64,000 nt of DNA, taken from positions 62,001-126,000 of the forward strand of contig JAJRYD010000044.1 in assembly GCA_024275955.1 (NCBI GenBank), read 5' to 3'. Under the pieces are notes generated by a model, which had not been told where the DNA came from, made no database searches, and was given only the letters and a program-made list of their open reading frames with translations. The stretch is from Nitrospirota bacterium. Its GTDB lineage: Bacteria; Nitrospinota_A; UBA7883; JACRGQ01. Shown here piece by piece: positions 1 to 9,197 of this stretch. How positions within the stretch are numbered: position 1 is the stretch's first letter; every line of letters begins with the position of its first letter. Made by a program: the position numbers and the translations under genes.

Positions 1-3
1 ATA

Positions 4-40
4 AGGCAGACAGGTTTTTGTAATCTGTCTGCCTTTTTTT
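4..40 (+). terminator. Rho-independent terminator of an off-window gene
   Basis: A perfect 10-bp stem (AGGCAGACAG at 4-13 and its complement at 25-34) with an 11-nt loop is followed by a run of seven T (34-40). The T tail on the right means it ends plus-strand transcription coming from before the window. Confidence 0.9.
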
Positions 41-411
41 ATTTCCCCCACACAAAACATGGAGACCGTAGCACGGCGGGCAGTTGCCGTGCGTGATAGA
101 TTTCGTAATCAATAGGCTGGCGGTTAATTCCGTTTAGCGGCTCCATATTTTCAATAGGTTGAAGTCTTTAGCATATCAAGAACTTCCAGCAGCAGGCGTA
201 TTGTAGGCGAAAAATTATTATCATTTTATGCTTTTATTGGAATCCCAGATAAAAAAACCATTTTGAACTTTATTGTCAATCTGCGAAGCCTTGAATCTAG
301 TGACAAATGATTGTAAGTTAATTGAACTAACCTTGATAGGCTGGTGGGGTGGGCATTAGTGCGAAAGGATAGCCTTGAGGTTGGTAGCGGAAATGTGGGG
401 GGGAGTAAGGA
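41..411. other. Gap before the SpoIIE-type gene, no gene seen
   Basis: No open frame with coding character and no repeat shared with the rest of the window was found here. The last bases carry a purine-rich ribosome binding site (GGAG at 402-405, six bases before the ATG at 412). A weak sigma-70-like pair, TTGTCA (273-278) and TCTAGT (296-301) with 17-bp spacing, is the best promoter candidate, but the -10 is poor. Confidence 0.5.
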
Positions 412-2730
412 ATGAGAGACGTTTTTACAACTAGATTTAAGCTATATTCGATTGTTATAGTCCCCCTGTTAGCATTGTCTTTTTATTCATTCAACATTTT
501 TATCGAAAAAAGGGCTGTGTTGGATGAAATGAATAATCTCAAAAACCTTTCTTACTTAGCGCTGGAAATCAGCGACCTTGTGCATGAGTTACAAAAAGAG
601 CGTGGAATCAGCTCACTTTTTCTAGCTTCTAAAGAAAAAGATTTTTCTAAAAAGCTTTCCAAGCAGAGATTGTTAACGGATAAAAGCTTTTCAGATTTGA
701 CCATACTTCTTGACAGTTTTGTAAATGTGAAATATGGGAAAGATTTTCAGGAAAGACTAAAGGCTTCTATCACCAAGTTCGGAGCTTTGGGTGCCAAAAG
801 AAATGCCATAGACTCTTACACACTTTCACTTGAAGATTCCATAAATTACTTCACAACTGTTAATCATGGTTTCTTGGAAACGGTAGGATTAATACCTAGC
901 TTTACCACCATACATGAAATGGGCAACATGTTTCTGGCATTCCATTTTCTGCAGGACATGAAGGAACACTCTGGAATAGTAAGAGCCATCTTAAGCGCGG
1001 TATTTCATATGGACACTTTCGAGCGGGGTCTGTATGTGAAATATATAGAATCCGTACATGAAGAAGAGTACTCAAAAAAGTATTTTCTAAATTTAGGTTC
1101 GTTAAAATCCAGGGCTATCTTTTTTCAAGAATCAAGTAAGGAAGTTACAAGAGAAGTGCGCAGGATGCAGAATATTGCCGTTGAAAAAGGGACTGAGGGT
1201 GGTTTTGGCATTGACCCCGAACACTGGTTCGATATGAAGACTAAAGAGATAGACAACTTGGGGAGGGTTGTGTTTTTATTCTCTAGAGAAATTCTTGAAG
1301 TAGCAAACGCCGAGCAGAAAGAGGCTAGATATGCTTTGGTAATTAGCATTTCCTTGAGTCTCGCTGCTATATTGTTTGCAATAATAATTATGAGAAACTT
1401 ATTGCACAGCAATAAAAAAATTAACCAATACACTGCAAAGATGGAAATGGCGCTACGTATGGCCGAAGATGCATTAACTTTCCTGTTAAAACCTCCCGGC
1501 CTAACACCCTTCTTTATTACTTCTCCAATGTATCACACAGCCAGAACCGTTGGCGGCGGTGATGCGTTACGATGGATAAGGTTCAGGTCAAGATATGCTG
1601 GTGTTTATCTGCATGACGTATCCGGCCATGATATAGAGGAGACTTTGCTGAACATATTAGCTACAGCATTAGCAGACGACTGTAAAACTAACCCCCAAAA
1701 GAAATCCGTAAGCCTTCCATCCGTCTTTTTAACTGATATGAACAAAGGGTTAACAAAGTTCTGTGAAAAGACAGGTCATTTTATAACCGCAGTTTATGCT
1801 CTTATGGAATTTGATTCACGAGAGATTAAGCTTTCTCTTGCAGGCCACCCAGCCCCGTGGCTGATAAATCCAGATGGCAGTATGGAGATGGTTGGAAAAC
1901 AAGGCTTCATGCTGGGGCAATTTGATATAAATCTGGAGGACAGTAACAGATATAGTGATGTTTCTCTGATGCTAAAAACAGGTCAACTATTACTCATATA
2001 CAGTGACGGCCTTATGGAAGAAAAAGATGAGAATGGGGTTGAATTTGAAACCAAGCTTAAGGGCAAGATTCTTCCCCGTCTAAAAGGCATGGAACCGAAT
2101 GACGCATACAATCTTGTCAAATCTGAGTTTGAATTGCATCTAAACGGAGGAAGACCGGAGGATGACGTTTCGTTTGTCTTCATTGGTTCAAGACCTGCAG
2201 AAAAGTATGAAACACTGGAGTTCAGACCTGGGCCACCACTCTTAACATTTATCATGGAGCATAAGCAGTATGTTTGCCCGATAAAAAACCATGAGCCTGC
2301 ACCGCTCCCTAACTCCAAAAACATTGATAGTGAGTCCACTTTCCGAGAGATTCACCATCTGGAAGATACCTATAAACCAATTATCGAGAAACTCTCTCAA
2401 GACGGCTGGTCTGCCCAGAAAATGAACGAAATAGAGGTTTCACTGGGCGAACTTGTGATAAACGCAATTATGCACGGGAACCTTGCGTCTGATATCCACA
2501 ATGTGCAAATAAGCCATATTCTTCATAACGGCATTCTAGAGGTAAGCGTATTTGATGAAGGAAAAGGTTTTGACGGTGCTAAGCTTTCGCAGGTTATTGA
2601 AGAAGATGATTTGCTAAAGGAGAGCGGTCGTGGTCTTTCCATGATCAGCATGTATGCCGACACCATATGTTTCAACGATGCCGGTAACAAGTGCTGGACA
2701 ATCTTCACAAAAGAAGAGGCTTTAGATTAG
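412..2730 (+). CDS. NIT-sensor SpoIIE-type phosphatase with C-terminal anti-sigma-like HATPase
   Basis: This is a 772-residue membrane sensor. A first membrane segment (about 11-31) precedes a periplasmic region whose opening, ELQKERGISSLFL, is the signature of the nitrate/nitrite-sensing NIT domain. A second membrane segment lies at about 308-328. A PP2C/SpoIIE phosphatase domain follows, with metal-ligand motifs GGGDAL (381-386), DVSGHD (402-407), YSDG (530-533) and PEDD (582-585). The C-terminus is a HATPase_c_2 serine-kinase-like domain with E680/N684 of the N box, DEGKGFD (715-721) and SGRGL (738-742). From family knowledge, such fusions dephosphorylate and rephosphorylate STAS-type anti-sigma antagonists in partner-switching pathways. 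No STAS gene is adjacent; the nearest in this window is at 48901. That the ligand is nitrate or nitrite is inferred from the NIT resemblance only. The start is set by GGAG six bases upstream. Confidence 0.85.
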   Translation: MRDVFTTRFKLYSIVIVPLLALSFYSFNIFIEKRAVLDEMNNLKNLSYLALEISDLVHELQKERGISSLFLASKEKDFSKKLSKQRLLTDKSFSDLTILLDSFVNVKYGKDFQERLKASITKFGALGAKRNAIDSYTLSLEDSINYFTTVNHGFLETVGLIPSFTTIHEMGNMFLAFHFLQDMKEHSGIVRAILSAVFHMDTFERGLYVKYIESVHEEEYSKKYFLNLGSLKSRAIFFQESSKEVTREVRRMQNIAVEKGTEGGFGIDPEHWFDMKTKEIDNLGRVVFLFSREILEVANAEQKEARYALVISISLSLAAILFAIIIMRNLLHSNKKINQYTAKMEMALRMAEDALTFLLKPPGLTPFFITSPMYHTARTVGGGDALRWIRFRSRYAGVYLHDVSGHDIEETLLNILATALADDCKTNPQKKSVSLPSVFLTDMNKGLTKFCEKTGHFITAVYALMEFDSREIKLSLAGHPAPWLINPDGSMEMVGKQGFMLGQFDINLEDSNRYSDVSLMLKTGQLLLIYSDGLMEEKDENGVEFETKLKGKILPRLKGMEPNDAYNLVKSEFELHLNGGRPEDDVSFVFIGSRPAEKYETLEFRPGPPLLTFIMEHKQYVCPIKNHEPAPLPNSKNIDSESTFREIHHLEDTYKPIIEKLSQDGWSAQKMNEIEVSLGELVINAIMHGNLASDIHNVQISHILHNGILEVSVFDEGKGFDGAKLSQVIEEDDLLKESGRGLSMISMYADTICFNDAGNKCWTIFTKEEALD

Positions 2731-2978
2731 TAGCTACGATAGTCGCTATTAGCATTTACAATCAGCCTCGATGATAATCGGCTCCGCGCCCTGCGTGGTG
2801 CGATGCCTATCGAAAGCAAGCGCCTTGCGAAGAGAAGCGAGTTAGGCAAGGAGCCTAAAGTTTTTTTGAGTGGGCGCACTGACAAGTGCGTAAGTGGTAA
2901 AAAAATTGAAGGCAATGACACTATCAGCCCTCACACCGTTGCATGGCGCGTGCGGCTGCTGCGGGTCGTGCAACGACA
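2731..2978. other. Convergent gap, nothing recognised
   Basis: This gap between the SpoIIE-type gene and rplQ has open frames on both strands (2803-3180 plus, 2727-2921 minus), but neither resembles a protein I know. I see no repeat shared with the other gaps. Confidence 0.4.
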
Positions 2979-3008
2979 AAAGGCTGGATGTTTGACCATC
3001 CAGCCTTT
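2978..3008 (-). terminator. Terminator of the ribosomal protein operon
   Basis: A perfect inverted repeat (AAAGGCTGGATG at 2979-2990, complement at 2997-3008) with a 6-nt loop lies 24 bp behind the rplQ stop. Read on the minus strand it is followed by TTTT. The A/T flanks on both sides mean it may also stop transcripts arriving from the SpoIIE-type gene. Confidence 0.8.
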
Positions 3009-3032
3009 AAAGAATCTTTGGTTTGAAAAAAG

Positions 3033-3458
3033 CTATTTGACGGCTGGTGCCCCTTCTTCCTCTTTCGCTCTTTTTACTCTTCTTTTCGGCAACGCTTCTG
3101 GGTCTCTATCTACCAGTTCGATAATAGCCATCGGGGCGGCATCGCCTACTCTTGTTCCGGCATGGAAGATGCGGGTGTAGCCGCCGTTCCTTCCTTGGTA
3201 TCTTTCGGAAAGAATGGAGAACAGTTTTTGCACCACGTCCTTACTGTTAATGTAGGCCAGCGCTCTTCGCCTTGAAGCAAGGTCTCCCTTTTTGCCGATG
3301 GTAATCATTCTATCGGTGAACCGCCTAAGCTCTTTAGCCTTGGCAAGGGTGGTATTTATCTTTTCGTACTGAAGAAGCGAGGTAACCATATTGCGGAACA
3401 TCGCTTTGCGGTGAGCCGCTTTCCGGTTAAACTTTCTCCCGTCCTTTAAATGACGCAT
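3033..3458 (-). CDS. rplQ: Ribosomal protein bL17
   Basis: Protein of 141 residues opening MRHLKDGRKFNRKAAHRKAM, the bL17 N-terminus that contacts 23S rRNA near the exit tunnel. It is the last gene of the operon, 14 bp behind rpoA and just before the terminator hairpin. Length is slightly above the usual 115-130 because of a charged C-terminal tail (KRRVKRAKEEE). Confidence 0.97.
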   Translation of the reverse strand: MRHLKDGRKFNRKAAHRKAMFRNMVTSLLQYEKINTTLAKAKELRRFTDRMITIGKKGDLASRRRALAYINSKDVVQKLFSILSERYQGRNGGYTRIFHAGTRVGDAAPMAIIELVDRDPEALPKRRVKRAKEEEGAPAVK

Positions 3459-3472
3459 CGTCTATACTCTCC

Positions 3473-4453
3473 CTAATCCTGGGTCTGCTGTGCTATTTCT
3501 TCTTTGCTCATGCCTAGCGAAAGTCCCATCTCTACGAGAATAGCTTTTATTTCGTTGAGTGATTTTCTGCCGAAATTACGAGTCTTAAGCATTTCGCCGT
3601 CTGTCTTTTCGACCAGTTCCGCTATTGTCTTAATCTCCGCCTTTTGCAGACAGTTGTAAGAGCGGACGGAAAGCTCAAGCTCTTCGACGCTTCTGTTCAG
3701 GTTTATCGACGATCTTTTTGGCTCCTGCTTCTCTTCGGGTACCGGGGTGACTATGTCATCGTCGATATTCATAAAGACCAGCATATGATCTCTTTGAAGT
3801 TTGGCCGCGTTCGAGACCGCGTCCTCGGGGTCTATCGTTCCGTTTGTCCAGACCTCTAGGATAAGCTTATCGTAATCGGCAGAATGGCCGACACGGGTCT
3901 TTTCAATTTTGTAGTTCACCTTTTTTATTGGAGAAAAGTTAGCGTCAATCGGAATGACCGAGATATCGCCGCCGGCAGTATCGTATTCTTCCGATGGGAC
4001 ATATCCGTAGCCTTTTTGCGTGTAAAGCTCCACTTTAAAAACGGAGCTTTTATCCATAAGGCTTGCAATATGCAAATCGGTGTTGACTACTTTTACTCCG
4101 GGGGGACACTTGATATCAGCCGCTGTTACTTCTTTCTTTCCATTCGCGTCGATAACGAGAGTAAGAGTTTCGCCGGCCCCTTGTTCGATAACAAGCTCCT
4201 TGAAATTTAGAATAATATCGGAAACATCTTCATAGATGTTAGAGAGGGTTGAAAACTCGTGATGAATTCCTTCGAACTTGACCGCGACTACAGCCGCGCC
4301 CGGAATTGATGAAAGAAGGTACCTGCGAAGAGAGTTTCCTACAGTAGTTCCAAAGCCCCTTTCAAGAGGCTCTGCCATAAACTTCGCATAAAAGTTTCCT
4401 TCATCGGATTCAACTCTGTCAAGCTTCCTTGGTCTTACTGGATCCTTTAACAT
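3473..4453 (-). CDS. rpoA: RNA polymerase subunit alpha
   Basis: Alpha subunit that nucleates core polymerase assembly. The N-terminal dimerisation domain shows the [13 protein letters not shown] block, and the C-terminal DNA- and activator-binding domain shows [11 protein letters not shown]...[12 protein letters not shown]. The frame is open to 4486, but that start would run 23 bp into rpsD. The ATG at 4453 has an AAGGTGGG ribosome binding site five bases upstream and gives 326 residues, the normal length, so it is preferred. Confidence 0.96.
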   Translation of the reverse strand: MLKDPVRPRKLDRVESDEGNFYAKFMAEPLERGFGTTVGNSLRRYLLSSIPGAAVVAVKFEGIHHEFSTLSNIYEDVSDIILNFKELVIEQGAGETLTLVIDANGKKEVTAADIKCPPGVKVVNTDLHIASLMDKSSVFKVELYTQKGYGYVPSEEYDTAGGDISVIPIDANFSPIKKVNYKIEKTRVGHSADYDKLILEVWTNGTIDPEDAVSNAAKLQRDHMLVFMNIDDDIVTPVPEEKQEPKRSSINLNRSVEELELSVRSYNCLQKAEIKTIAELVEKTDGEMLKTRNFGRKSLNEIKAILVEMGLSLGMSKEEIAQQTQD

Positions 4454-4463
4454 ATTACCCACC

Positions 4464-5093
4464 TTATTTAGAGTAAAACTCAACAATTAAATGTTCTTCA
4501 ACAGGTATCTTTTTCTCCTGCACCATCGGGTCGTCGATAACTTCGCCTTTTAGCTCGCCTTCAGACCATGAGAGCCATGACGCAAGCTCAAGGCTCGCCC
4601 GCCTGTCTAAAGTGCCGGCAAAAACTTTTTTCTCTTTGCTCTTTTTGTTTACTTCTATAACGTCACCTTTCTTCACCTGATATGAAGGAAGGTTTACCAC
4701 TTTACCGTTTATAAGAAAATGTTTGTGGCTTACAAGCTGTCTCGCAAAATTTCGGCTAGGAGCAAACCCGAGCCTATGAACAACATTATCGAGGCGCTTT
4801 TCCAGCATCTGAAGAAACACTTCGCCGGTGATGCCTGTTTTCCTTGCCGCCTTATCGTAAGTGTTGCGGAACTGTTTTTCCATAAGGCCATAAATTCTGC
4901 GGACTTTTTGCTTTTCACGCAACTGTATTCCGTACTCGCTTTCCTTTCTGCGCCTATTAAGGCCGTGCATCCCCGGAGGGTATGCCTTTCTGTCCAAAGC
5001 ACATTTAGCAGAAAGGCAACGCTCGCCCTTCAAAAAGAGCTTAATACCTTCTCTCCTGCAAAGCCGGCAAGCGGCGCCTCTATATCTCGCCAA
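4464..5093 (-). CDS. rpsD: Ribosomal protein uS4, zinc-binding form
   Basis: Protein of 209 residues that initiates 30S assembly by binding 16S rRNA. The N-terminus carries the four-cysteine zinc motif of the C+ paralogue (CRLC at 9-12 and CLSAKC from about 26). An S4 RNA-binding domain follows (MLEKRLDNVVHRLGFAPSR, RQLVSHKHFLINGKVV). In many bacteria S4 also represses the alpha operon, but I saw no leader structure to support that here. Confidence 0.97.
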   Translation of the reverse strand: MARYRGAACRLCRREGIKLFLKGERCLSAKCALDRKAYPPGMHGLNRRRKESEYGIQLREKQKVRRIYGLMEKQFRNTYDKAARKTGITGEVFLQMLEKRLDNVVHRLGFAPSRNFARQLVSHKHFLINGKVVNLPSYQVKKGDVIEVNKKSKEKKVFAGTLDRRASLELASWLSWSEGELKGEVIDDPMVQEKKIPVEEHLIVEFYSK

Positions 5094-5103
5094 AATTTCC
5101 TCC

Positions 5104-5502
5104 TTAAACCCTTCTTCGCTTTGGGGGTCGACACCCGTTATGCGGAACAGGGGTTACGTCCCTAATCATATCTATATTAAGCCCTGCCGCTCTCAAAGAG
5201 CGTATCGCCGCTTCGCGGCCGGCACCAGGCCCTTTTACTCTTACTTCCACCTGCCTCATTCCAGCATCTAAAGCCTTTTTAGCGGCACGCTCGGCTGTTG
5301 ACTGGGCCGCAAACGGCGTACCTTTTCTTGACCCCTTAAAGCCGGCGGCACCGGCAGTGGCCCACGAAATAACGTTGCCAGCCGTATCGCTAATAGTAAC
5401 GATAGTGTTGTTGAATGAAGCGTTTATATGGGCTATCCCATTTGCGGGAGCTTTTATCCCTTTTTTCTTTGAAACCTTGCTCTCTTTTTTCTTATCTGCC
5501 AT
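5104..5502 (-). CDS. rpsK: Ribosomal protein uS11
   Basis: Protein of 132 residues of the 30S platform. It has a lysine-rich N-terminus, then the family blocks [15 protein letters not shown] and [13 protein letters not shown], and ends [18 protein letters not shown]. It lies between rpsM and rpsD in the standard alpha-operon order. Confidence 0.97.
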   Translation of the reverse strand: MADKKKESKVSKKKGIKAPANGIAHINASFNNTIVTISDTAGNVISWATAGAAGFKGSRKGTPFAAQSTAERAAKKALDAGMRQVEVRVKGPGAGREAAIRSLRAAGLNIDMIRDVTPVPHNGCRPPKRRRV

Positions 5503-5513
5503 TACTTCTCCGA

Positions 5514-5894
5514 TTACTTGTTAGCAACTTTTTTGGATCTTGCTACTGTACGTTTAGGGCCTTTTCTGGTTCTCGAGTTCGTTCTTGTGCGTTGACCGCG
5601 GCATGGAAGACCTCTTTTGTGCCTCATTCCCCTATAACATCCGATTTCCATCATTCTCTTGATATCCATCTGGACATTGCGCCGCAGGTCGCCTTCGACT
5701 GTATACTGCTTTTCTATAATGTTTCTGAGCTTGTTTATGTCTCTATCAGAGAGATCCTTTACCCGTTTGCTTTCATCAAGGCCGGCTTCCTTGAGAATCC
5801 TCTTGCTAGTGGTAGGACCAATCCCATAAATATATGTAAGGGATATCACTACTCTTTTGTTTCTTGGAATATCTACACCAGCAATTCTTGCCAC
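5514..5894 (-). CDS. rpsM: Ribosomal protein uS13
   Basis: Protein of 126 residues opening [21 protein letters not shown] with the helix-two-turn-helix [12 protein letters not shown]. The tail [20 protein letters not shown] reaches the decoding region. It contacts uL5 and P-site tRNA in the 30S head. It is spaced 11 bp behind rpmJ. Confidence 0.97.
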   Translation of the reverse strand: MARIAGVDIPRNKRVVISLTYIYGIGPTTSKRILKEAGLDESKRVKDLSDRDINKLRNIIEKQYTVEGDLRRNVQMDIKRMMEIGCYRGMRHKRGLPCRGQRTRTNSRTRKGPKRTVARSKKVANK

Positions 5895-5905
5895 TACTAC
5901 CCCCG

Positions 5906-6019
5906 TTATCCTTGACGCTGTTTATGTTTCGGATTTTCGCAAACTACCCGCAACACGCCTTTGCGTCTTACGACTTTACATTTCTCGCAAATCTGTTTTA
6001 CAGATGCTCTTACTTTCAT
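5906..6019 (-). CDS. rpmJ: Ribosomal protein bL36
   Basis: A 37-codon gene between map and rpsM. Translating the minus strand from the ATG at 6019 gives [14 protein letters not shown] followed by [20 protein letters not shown] and ending RQG. The C-X2-C, C and H ligands of the zinc ribbon (C11, C14, C27, H32) are all present, so this is the zinc-dependent form. It starts three bases after the map stop. No infA lies between map and rpmJ. Confidence 0.96.
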   Translation of the reverse strand: MKVRASVKQICEKCKVVRRKGVLRVVCENPKHKQRQG

Positions 6020-6022
6020 TTT

Positions 6023-6784
6023 CTAATTCCTTAATTCACTCAAAATTTCCGGTCCGTTTTCCGTTATCGCGATACTGTGTTCAAAGTGAGCCGAAAGCTT
6101 CCCGTCTTTCGTAACGACAGTCCACTCATCATCCAGCACCTCAACCTGCCATCCGCCGACGTTTACCATCGGCTCAAGAGCCAGCACCATGCCAGCCTTC
6201 AAAACCGGACCGTTACCGGCCTCTCCAAAGTTAGGAACCTGCGGATCCTCATGCGGAGATCTGCCTATTCCATGTCCCACAAAGTCCCTCACAACCGAAA
6301 AGCCACTGCCTTCGACATGCGACTGAATCGCGTAGGAAATATCGGAAAGCCTGTTGCCGGGCTTTGCCTTTTCAATTCCCTTATAAAGAGCTTTGCTCGT
6401 AACTTCTATCAATCTTTTCGTTTCACCGCTCACTTTGCCGACCGGCACCGTTATCGCCGCGTCGCCACAGTAACCTTCGTACTCTGTTCCGAGATCCAGC
6501 TTTACCAAATCCCCATTTTTCAGCTTTCTGTCGTTTGGTATCCCATGCACCACTTCCTTATTAACGGAAGCACAAAGCGCGTTAGGGAACCCCCTATAAC
6601 CTTTAAACGACGGCTTTGCCCCTTCGGAGCGAACCATCTTCTCCGCTATGCTATCAAGCTCCAGCGTCGTAACGCCTTCTTCTACCAAGCCTTTAAGCTT
6701 TGCCAGAGATTCAGCAACAATCTGGTTTGCTACTCCCAGTTTCTTAATCTCTTCCGCTGTTTTTAAGATAATCATAAAAACCAT
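6023..6784 (-). CDS. map: Methionine aminopeptidase, type I
   Basis: Removes the initiator methionine from nascent proteins. The pita-bread fold is recognisable by VHGIPNDRKL (first His), the metal ligands in KLDLGTEYEGYCGDAA, VGHGIGRSPHEDP, ALEPMV and FEHSIAIT. The ATG at 6784 directly follows the adk stop. An ATG three codons later (6775) gives the more typical opening MIILKTAEEI and is an equally good start. It lacks the N-terminal zinc extension of longer forms. Confidence 0.95.
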   Translation of the reverse strand: MVFMIILKTAEEIKKLGVANQIVAESLAKLKGLVEEGVTTLELDSIAEKMVRSEGAKPSFKGYRGFPNALCASVNKEVVHGIPNDRKLKNGDLVKLDLGTEYEGYCGDAAITVPVGKVSGETKRLIEVTSKALYKGIEKAKPGNRLSDISYAIQSHVEGSGFSVVRDFVGHGIGRSPHEDPQVPNFGEAGNGPVLKAGMVLALEPMVNVGGWQVEVLDDEWTVVTKDGKLSAHFEHSIAITENGPEILSELRN

Positions 6785-7429
6785 CTAACCGTCTATAACC
6801 GCGCTTACCGCCTTAAAAACAGATTCAGGATCAGTGGTACCGTCTATCAGCTGATACTTGCCCAAACCGCTGTAGAACGATTTAAGTTCGTCAGACTGAT
6901 CTTTGTAAACCTCAAATCTATTCTTTACAGTCTCTTCATTGTCGTCGTCGCGCTGAAACAGCCCGCCGCCACACTTATCGCACACACCATCCGTAGATGA
7001 GGGTGAAAACCGTATATGATACCCGAATCCACAATTTTTGCAAGTCCTTCTTCCGGTAAGTCTTTCCACGAGGAAACTCTCATCTACAGAAATGTCGAGT
7101 ACATGCCCAAGCTCCATTCCGTTCTCCTTGAGCATATCCCCAAGAGAAGAGGCCTGAGCCATCGTACGCGGAAAGCCATCTAGGATAAACCCGTTGGAGC
7201 AATCATCCTCTTTTATGCGGTCTTTTATTATTTCTATTACCACTTCGTCGGTCACAAGCTTGCCGGCATCCATGTACCCTTTCGCTTTTAGCCCCATCTC
7301 GGTGCCTTCCTTGACAGCCGCGCGTAGTATATCTCCCGTAGAAATCTGGGGAAACTTGTATTTTTCAGTTATTTTCTTAGCTTGCGTACCTTTGCCTGCT
7401 CCCGGGGGGCCGAGTAGAATCAGGATCAT
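6785..7429 (-). CDS. adk: Adenylate kinase with zinc-type lid
   Basis: Interconverts AMP + ATP and 2 ADP. The P-loop is GPPGAGKGT, the AMP-binding motif DGFPRT is present, and the long lid holds two CxxC pairs (CKNC and CDKC) that would bind structural zinc. Length 214 is normal for the long form. Its ATG overlaps the secY stop as ATGA, so the two are translationally coupled. Confidence 0.96.
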   Translation of the reverse strand: MILILLGPPGAGKGTQAKKITEKYKFPQISTGDILRAAVKEGTEMGLKAKGYMDAGKLVTDEVVIEIIKDRIKEDDCSNGFILDGFPRTMAQASSLGDMLKENGMELGHVLDISVDESFLVERLTGRRTCKNCGFGYHIRFSPSSTDGVCDKCGGGLFQRDDDNEETVKNRFEVYKDQSDELKSFYSGLGKYQLIDGTTDPESVFKAVSAVIDG

Positions 7430-8745
7430 CTTCTGCCTCTCATTTTTCCAGACTTAAGGAAACCGGAGTAGTTTCTCATTACCATGTGAGATTCAAGCTG
7501 AGACATAAAGTCCATCGAAACGCCGACTATGATAAGCAATCCTGTCCCACCGAAATAAAATGGAACGGAAAAAGCCTGAATCATAAAGTCCGGCAAAATG
7601 CATACCAGCGAAAGATAGATAGCCCCTCCAAGCGTTATTTTGGAAAGGGTGGAATCTATATATTCTGCCGTCGGCTTTCCTGGCCTTATGCCGGGAACAT
7701 AACCACCATGTTTTTTCATATTATCTGCCACATCAGCAGGGTTGAACACAATCGCCGTGTAAAAAAAGCAGAAAAAGAGAATCATGCTTACATAAATAAC
7801 GGTGTAAAGCATAGAGCCAGGTGTAAGCTGGTCTGCTATTGATGTCATCGTCGGGTGCTGCATGAACCCGGCTATAGTGGCTGGAAACATTATCACCGAC
7901 GACGCGAATATCGGCGGGATGACACCGGAGGTATTAACCTTCAACGGAAGATGGCTCGACTGCCCCGCATACATCTTGCGTCCGACCATTCTTCTGGCAT
8001 ATTGGATAGGGATTCTTCTCTGCCCTGTTTCGACAAACACTATTATGCCGACAACGATAACCATAAGCATAACGACGATAATAGCCTGTATTATTCCAAG
8101 CTCGCCTGTTTGTATAAGCTGTATGCTGTTTACGATGCCAGCAGGCATAACAGCGACTATGCCGGCAAAAATAACCAGCGATATGCCGTTGCCTATACCG
8201 CGCTCGGTTATCTGCTCTCCCAGCCACATAATAAACGCCGTCCCTGCTGTGAGGGTAAGCACTGTAAGAAGCCTAAACGGCCAGCCGGGAGTGGTGACGA
8301 TGGCGGCGCCTGTGGGAGATGTCATAGCTTCAAGCCCAAAACTCATGCCAAGCCCCTGCACGGAAGCAAGGACTATAGTTCCGTAACGGGTATATTGCGT
8401 AATTTTCCTTTGCCCTGCCTCACCCTCTTTTTTAAGTTTTTCGAGGTGTGGTACGGCGACTGTCATCAGCTGAAGAATGATGGAGGAACTTATGTACGGC
8501 ATAATGCCAAGCGCGAAAATAGTCAACCGAGAGAGAGCGCCGCCGGAAAACATATCGAAGAAAGCGAGCATCGTTCCCCGTTTTTGGGCATCAAAAAATT
8601 CGGCAAGCGCCGCCGACTCGATACCCGGCACGGGGATATGCGCTCCTACGCGGTAAACCGCGAGCATCGCTATAGTAAATAGAAGCCGATTCCTTACTTC
8701 AGGAATCCTAAAGATATTACCAATGCCGTCCGCGGTGCTGGCCAA
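7426..8745 (-). CDS. secY: Protein translocase channel SecY
   Basis: The ten-helix pore of the Sec translocon. The 439-residue product opens with the conserved NIFRIPEVRNRLLFT and has the plug-region motif GAHIPVPGI and the cytoplasmic signature GQRRIPIQYARRMVGRK. The start is a TTG at 8745 directly behind the rplO stop, with GGAG seven bases upstream inside rplO. There is no alternative ATG that keeps the conserved N-terminus. Confidence 0.96.
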   Translation of the reverse strand: MASTADGIGNIFRIPEVRNRLLFTIAMLAVYRVGAHIPVPGIESAALAEFFDAQKRGTMLAFFDMFSGGALSRLTIFALGIMPYISSSIILQLMTVAVPHLEKLKKEGEAGQRKITQYTRYGTIVLASVQGLGMSFGLEAMTSPTGAAIVTTPGWPFRLLTVLTLTAGTAFIMWLGEQITERGIGNGISLVIFAGIVAVMPAGIVNSIQLIQTGELGIIQAIIVVMLMVIVVGIIVFVETGQRRIPIQYARRMVGRKMYAGQSSHLPLKVNTSGVIPPIFASSVIMFPATIAGFMQHPTMTSIADQLTPGSMLYTVIYVSMILFFCFFYTAIVFNPADVADNMKKHGGYVPGIRPGKPTAEYIDSTLSKITLGGAIYLSLVCILPDFMIQAFSVPFYFGGTGLLIIVGVSMDFMSQLESHMVMRNYSGFLKSGKMRGRR

Positions 8746-9189
8746 TTATATCTCCAGGGCTTTGCCGCCAGCTTTTTCGATTTTCTCTTTTGCGGTTTTG
8801 CTGAATTGGTCGGCAGAAATGGTGACTGCTTTTGTAATTTCGCCGGTACCTAGTATTTTAATTTTGTCTCTCTTGCCTACGATACCTAGCTTAGATAAAA
8901 CTTCCCTGTTGAACTCGGTTACACCTTCTACCTTGTCGAGGCGGTCTAAATTAACAGGTTTATATTCTACTCTGAAAATATTAGTGAAGCCTCTTTTAGG
9001 CAGGCGCATATGGATAGGGTTCTGTCCGCCCTCGAAGCCCGGCACAAGCGAGCTTTTACCGCCAGACCTTGATCTTTGCCCTTTATGCCCCCTAGTGGAA
9101 GTTTTGCCGCGACCAGAGCCGGTTCCTCTGCCTACAACTTTTCTCCCTTTTTTAGAACCTGACGCAGGCTTAAGAGTATGCAATCTCAT
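8746..9189 (-). CDS. rplO: Ribosomal protein uL15
   Basis: Protein of 147 residues opening MRLHTLKPASGSKKGRKVVG, with the glycine/arginine-rich N-terminal arm that threads into 23S rRNA and the FEGGQNPIHMRLPKRGF signature. It starts only 8 bp after the rpsE stop, so the rpmD (uL30) gene that usually sits here is absent. Confidence 0.96.
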   Translation of the reverse strand: MRLHTLKPASGSKKGRKVVGRGTGSGRGKTSTRGHKGQRSRSGGKSSLVPGFEGGQNPIHMRLPKRGFTNIFRVEYKPVNLDRLDKVEGVTEFNREVLSKLGIVGKRDKIKILGTGEITKAVTISADQFSKTAKEKIEKAGGKALEI

Positions 9190-9197
9190 TTTTCTAA

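Noticed and set aside
4454-4486. Longer rpoA start
   Set aside because: It would overlap rpsD by 23 bp and add 11 non-conserved residues, while the ATG at 4453 has a strong ribosome binding site.
7855-8682. Long open frames antisense to secY (7855-8682, 7862-8386)
   Set aside because: They are shadows of secY in opposite frames with low-complexity, His/Tyr/Ser-rich composition and no recognisable motif.
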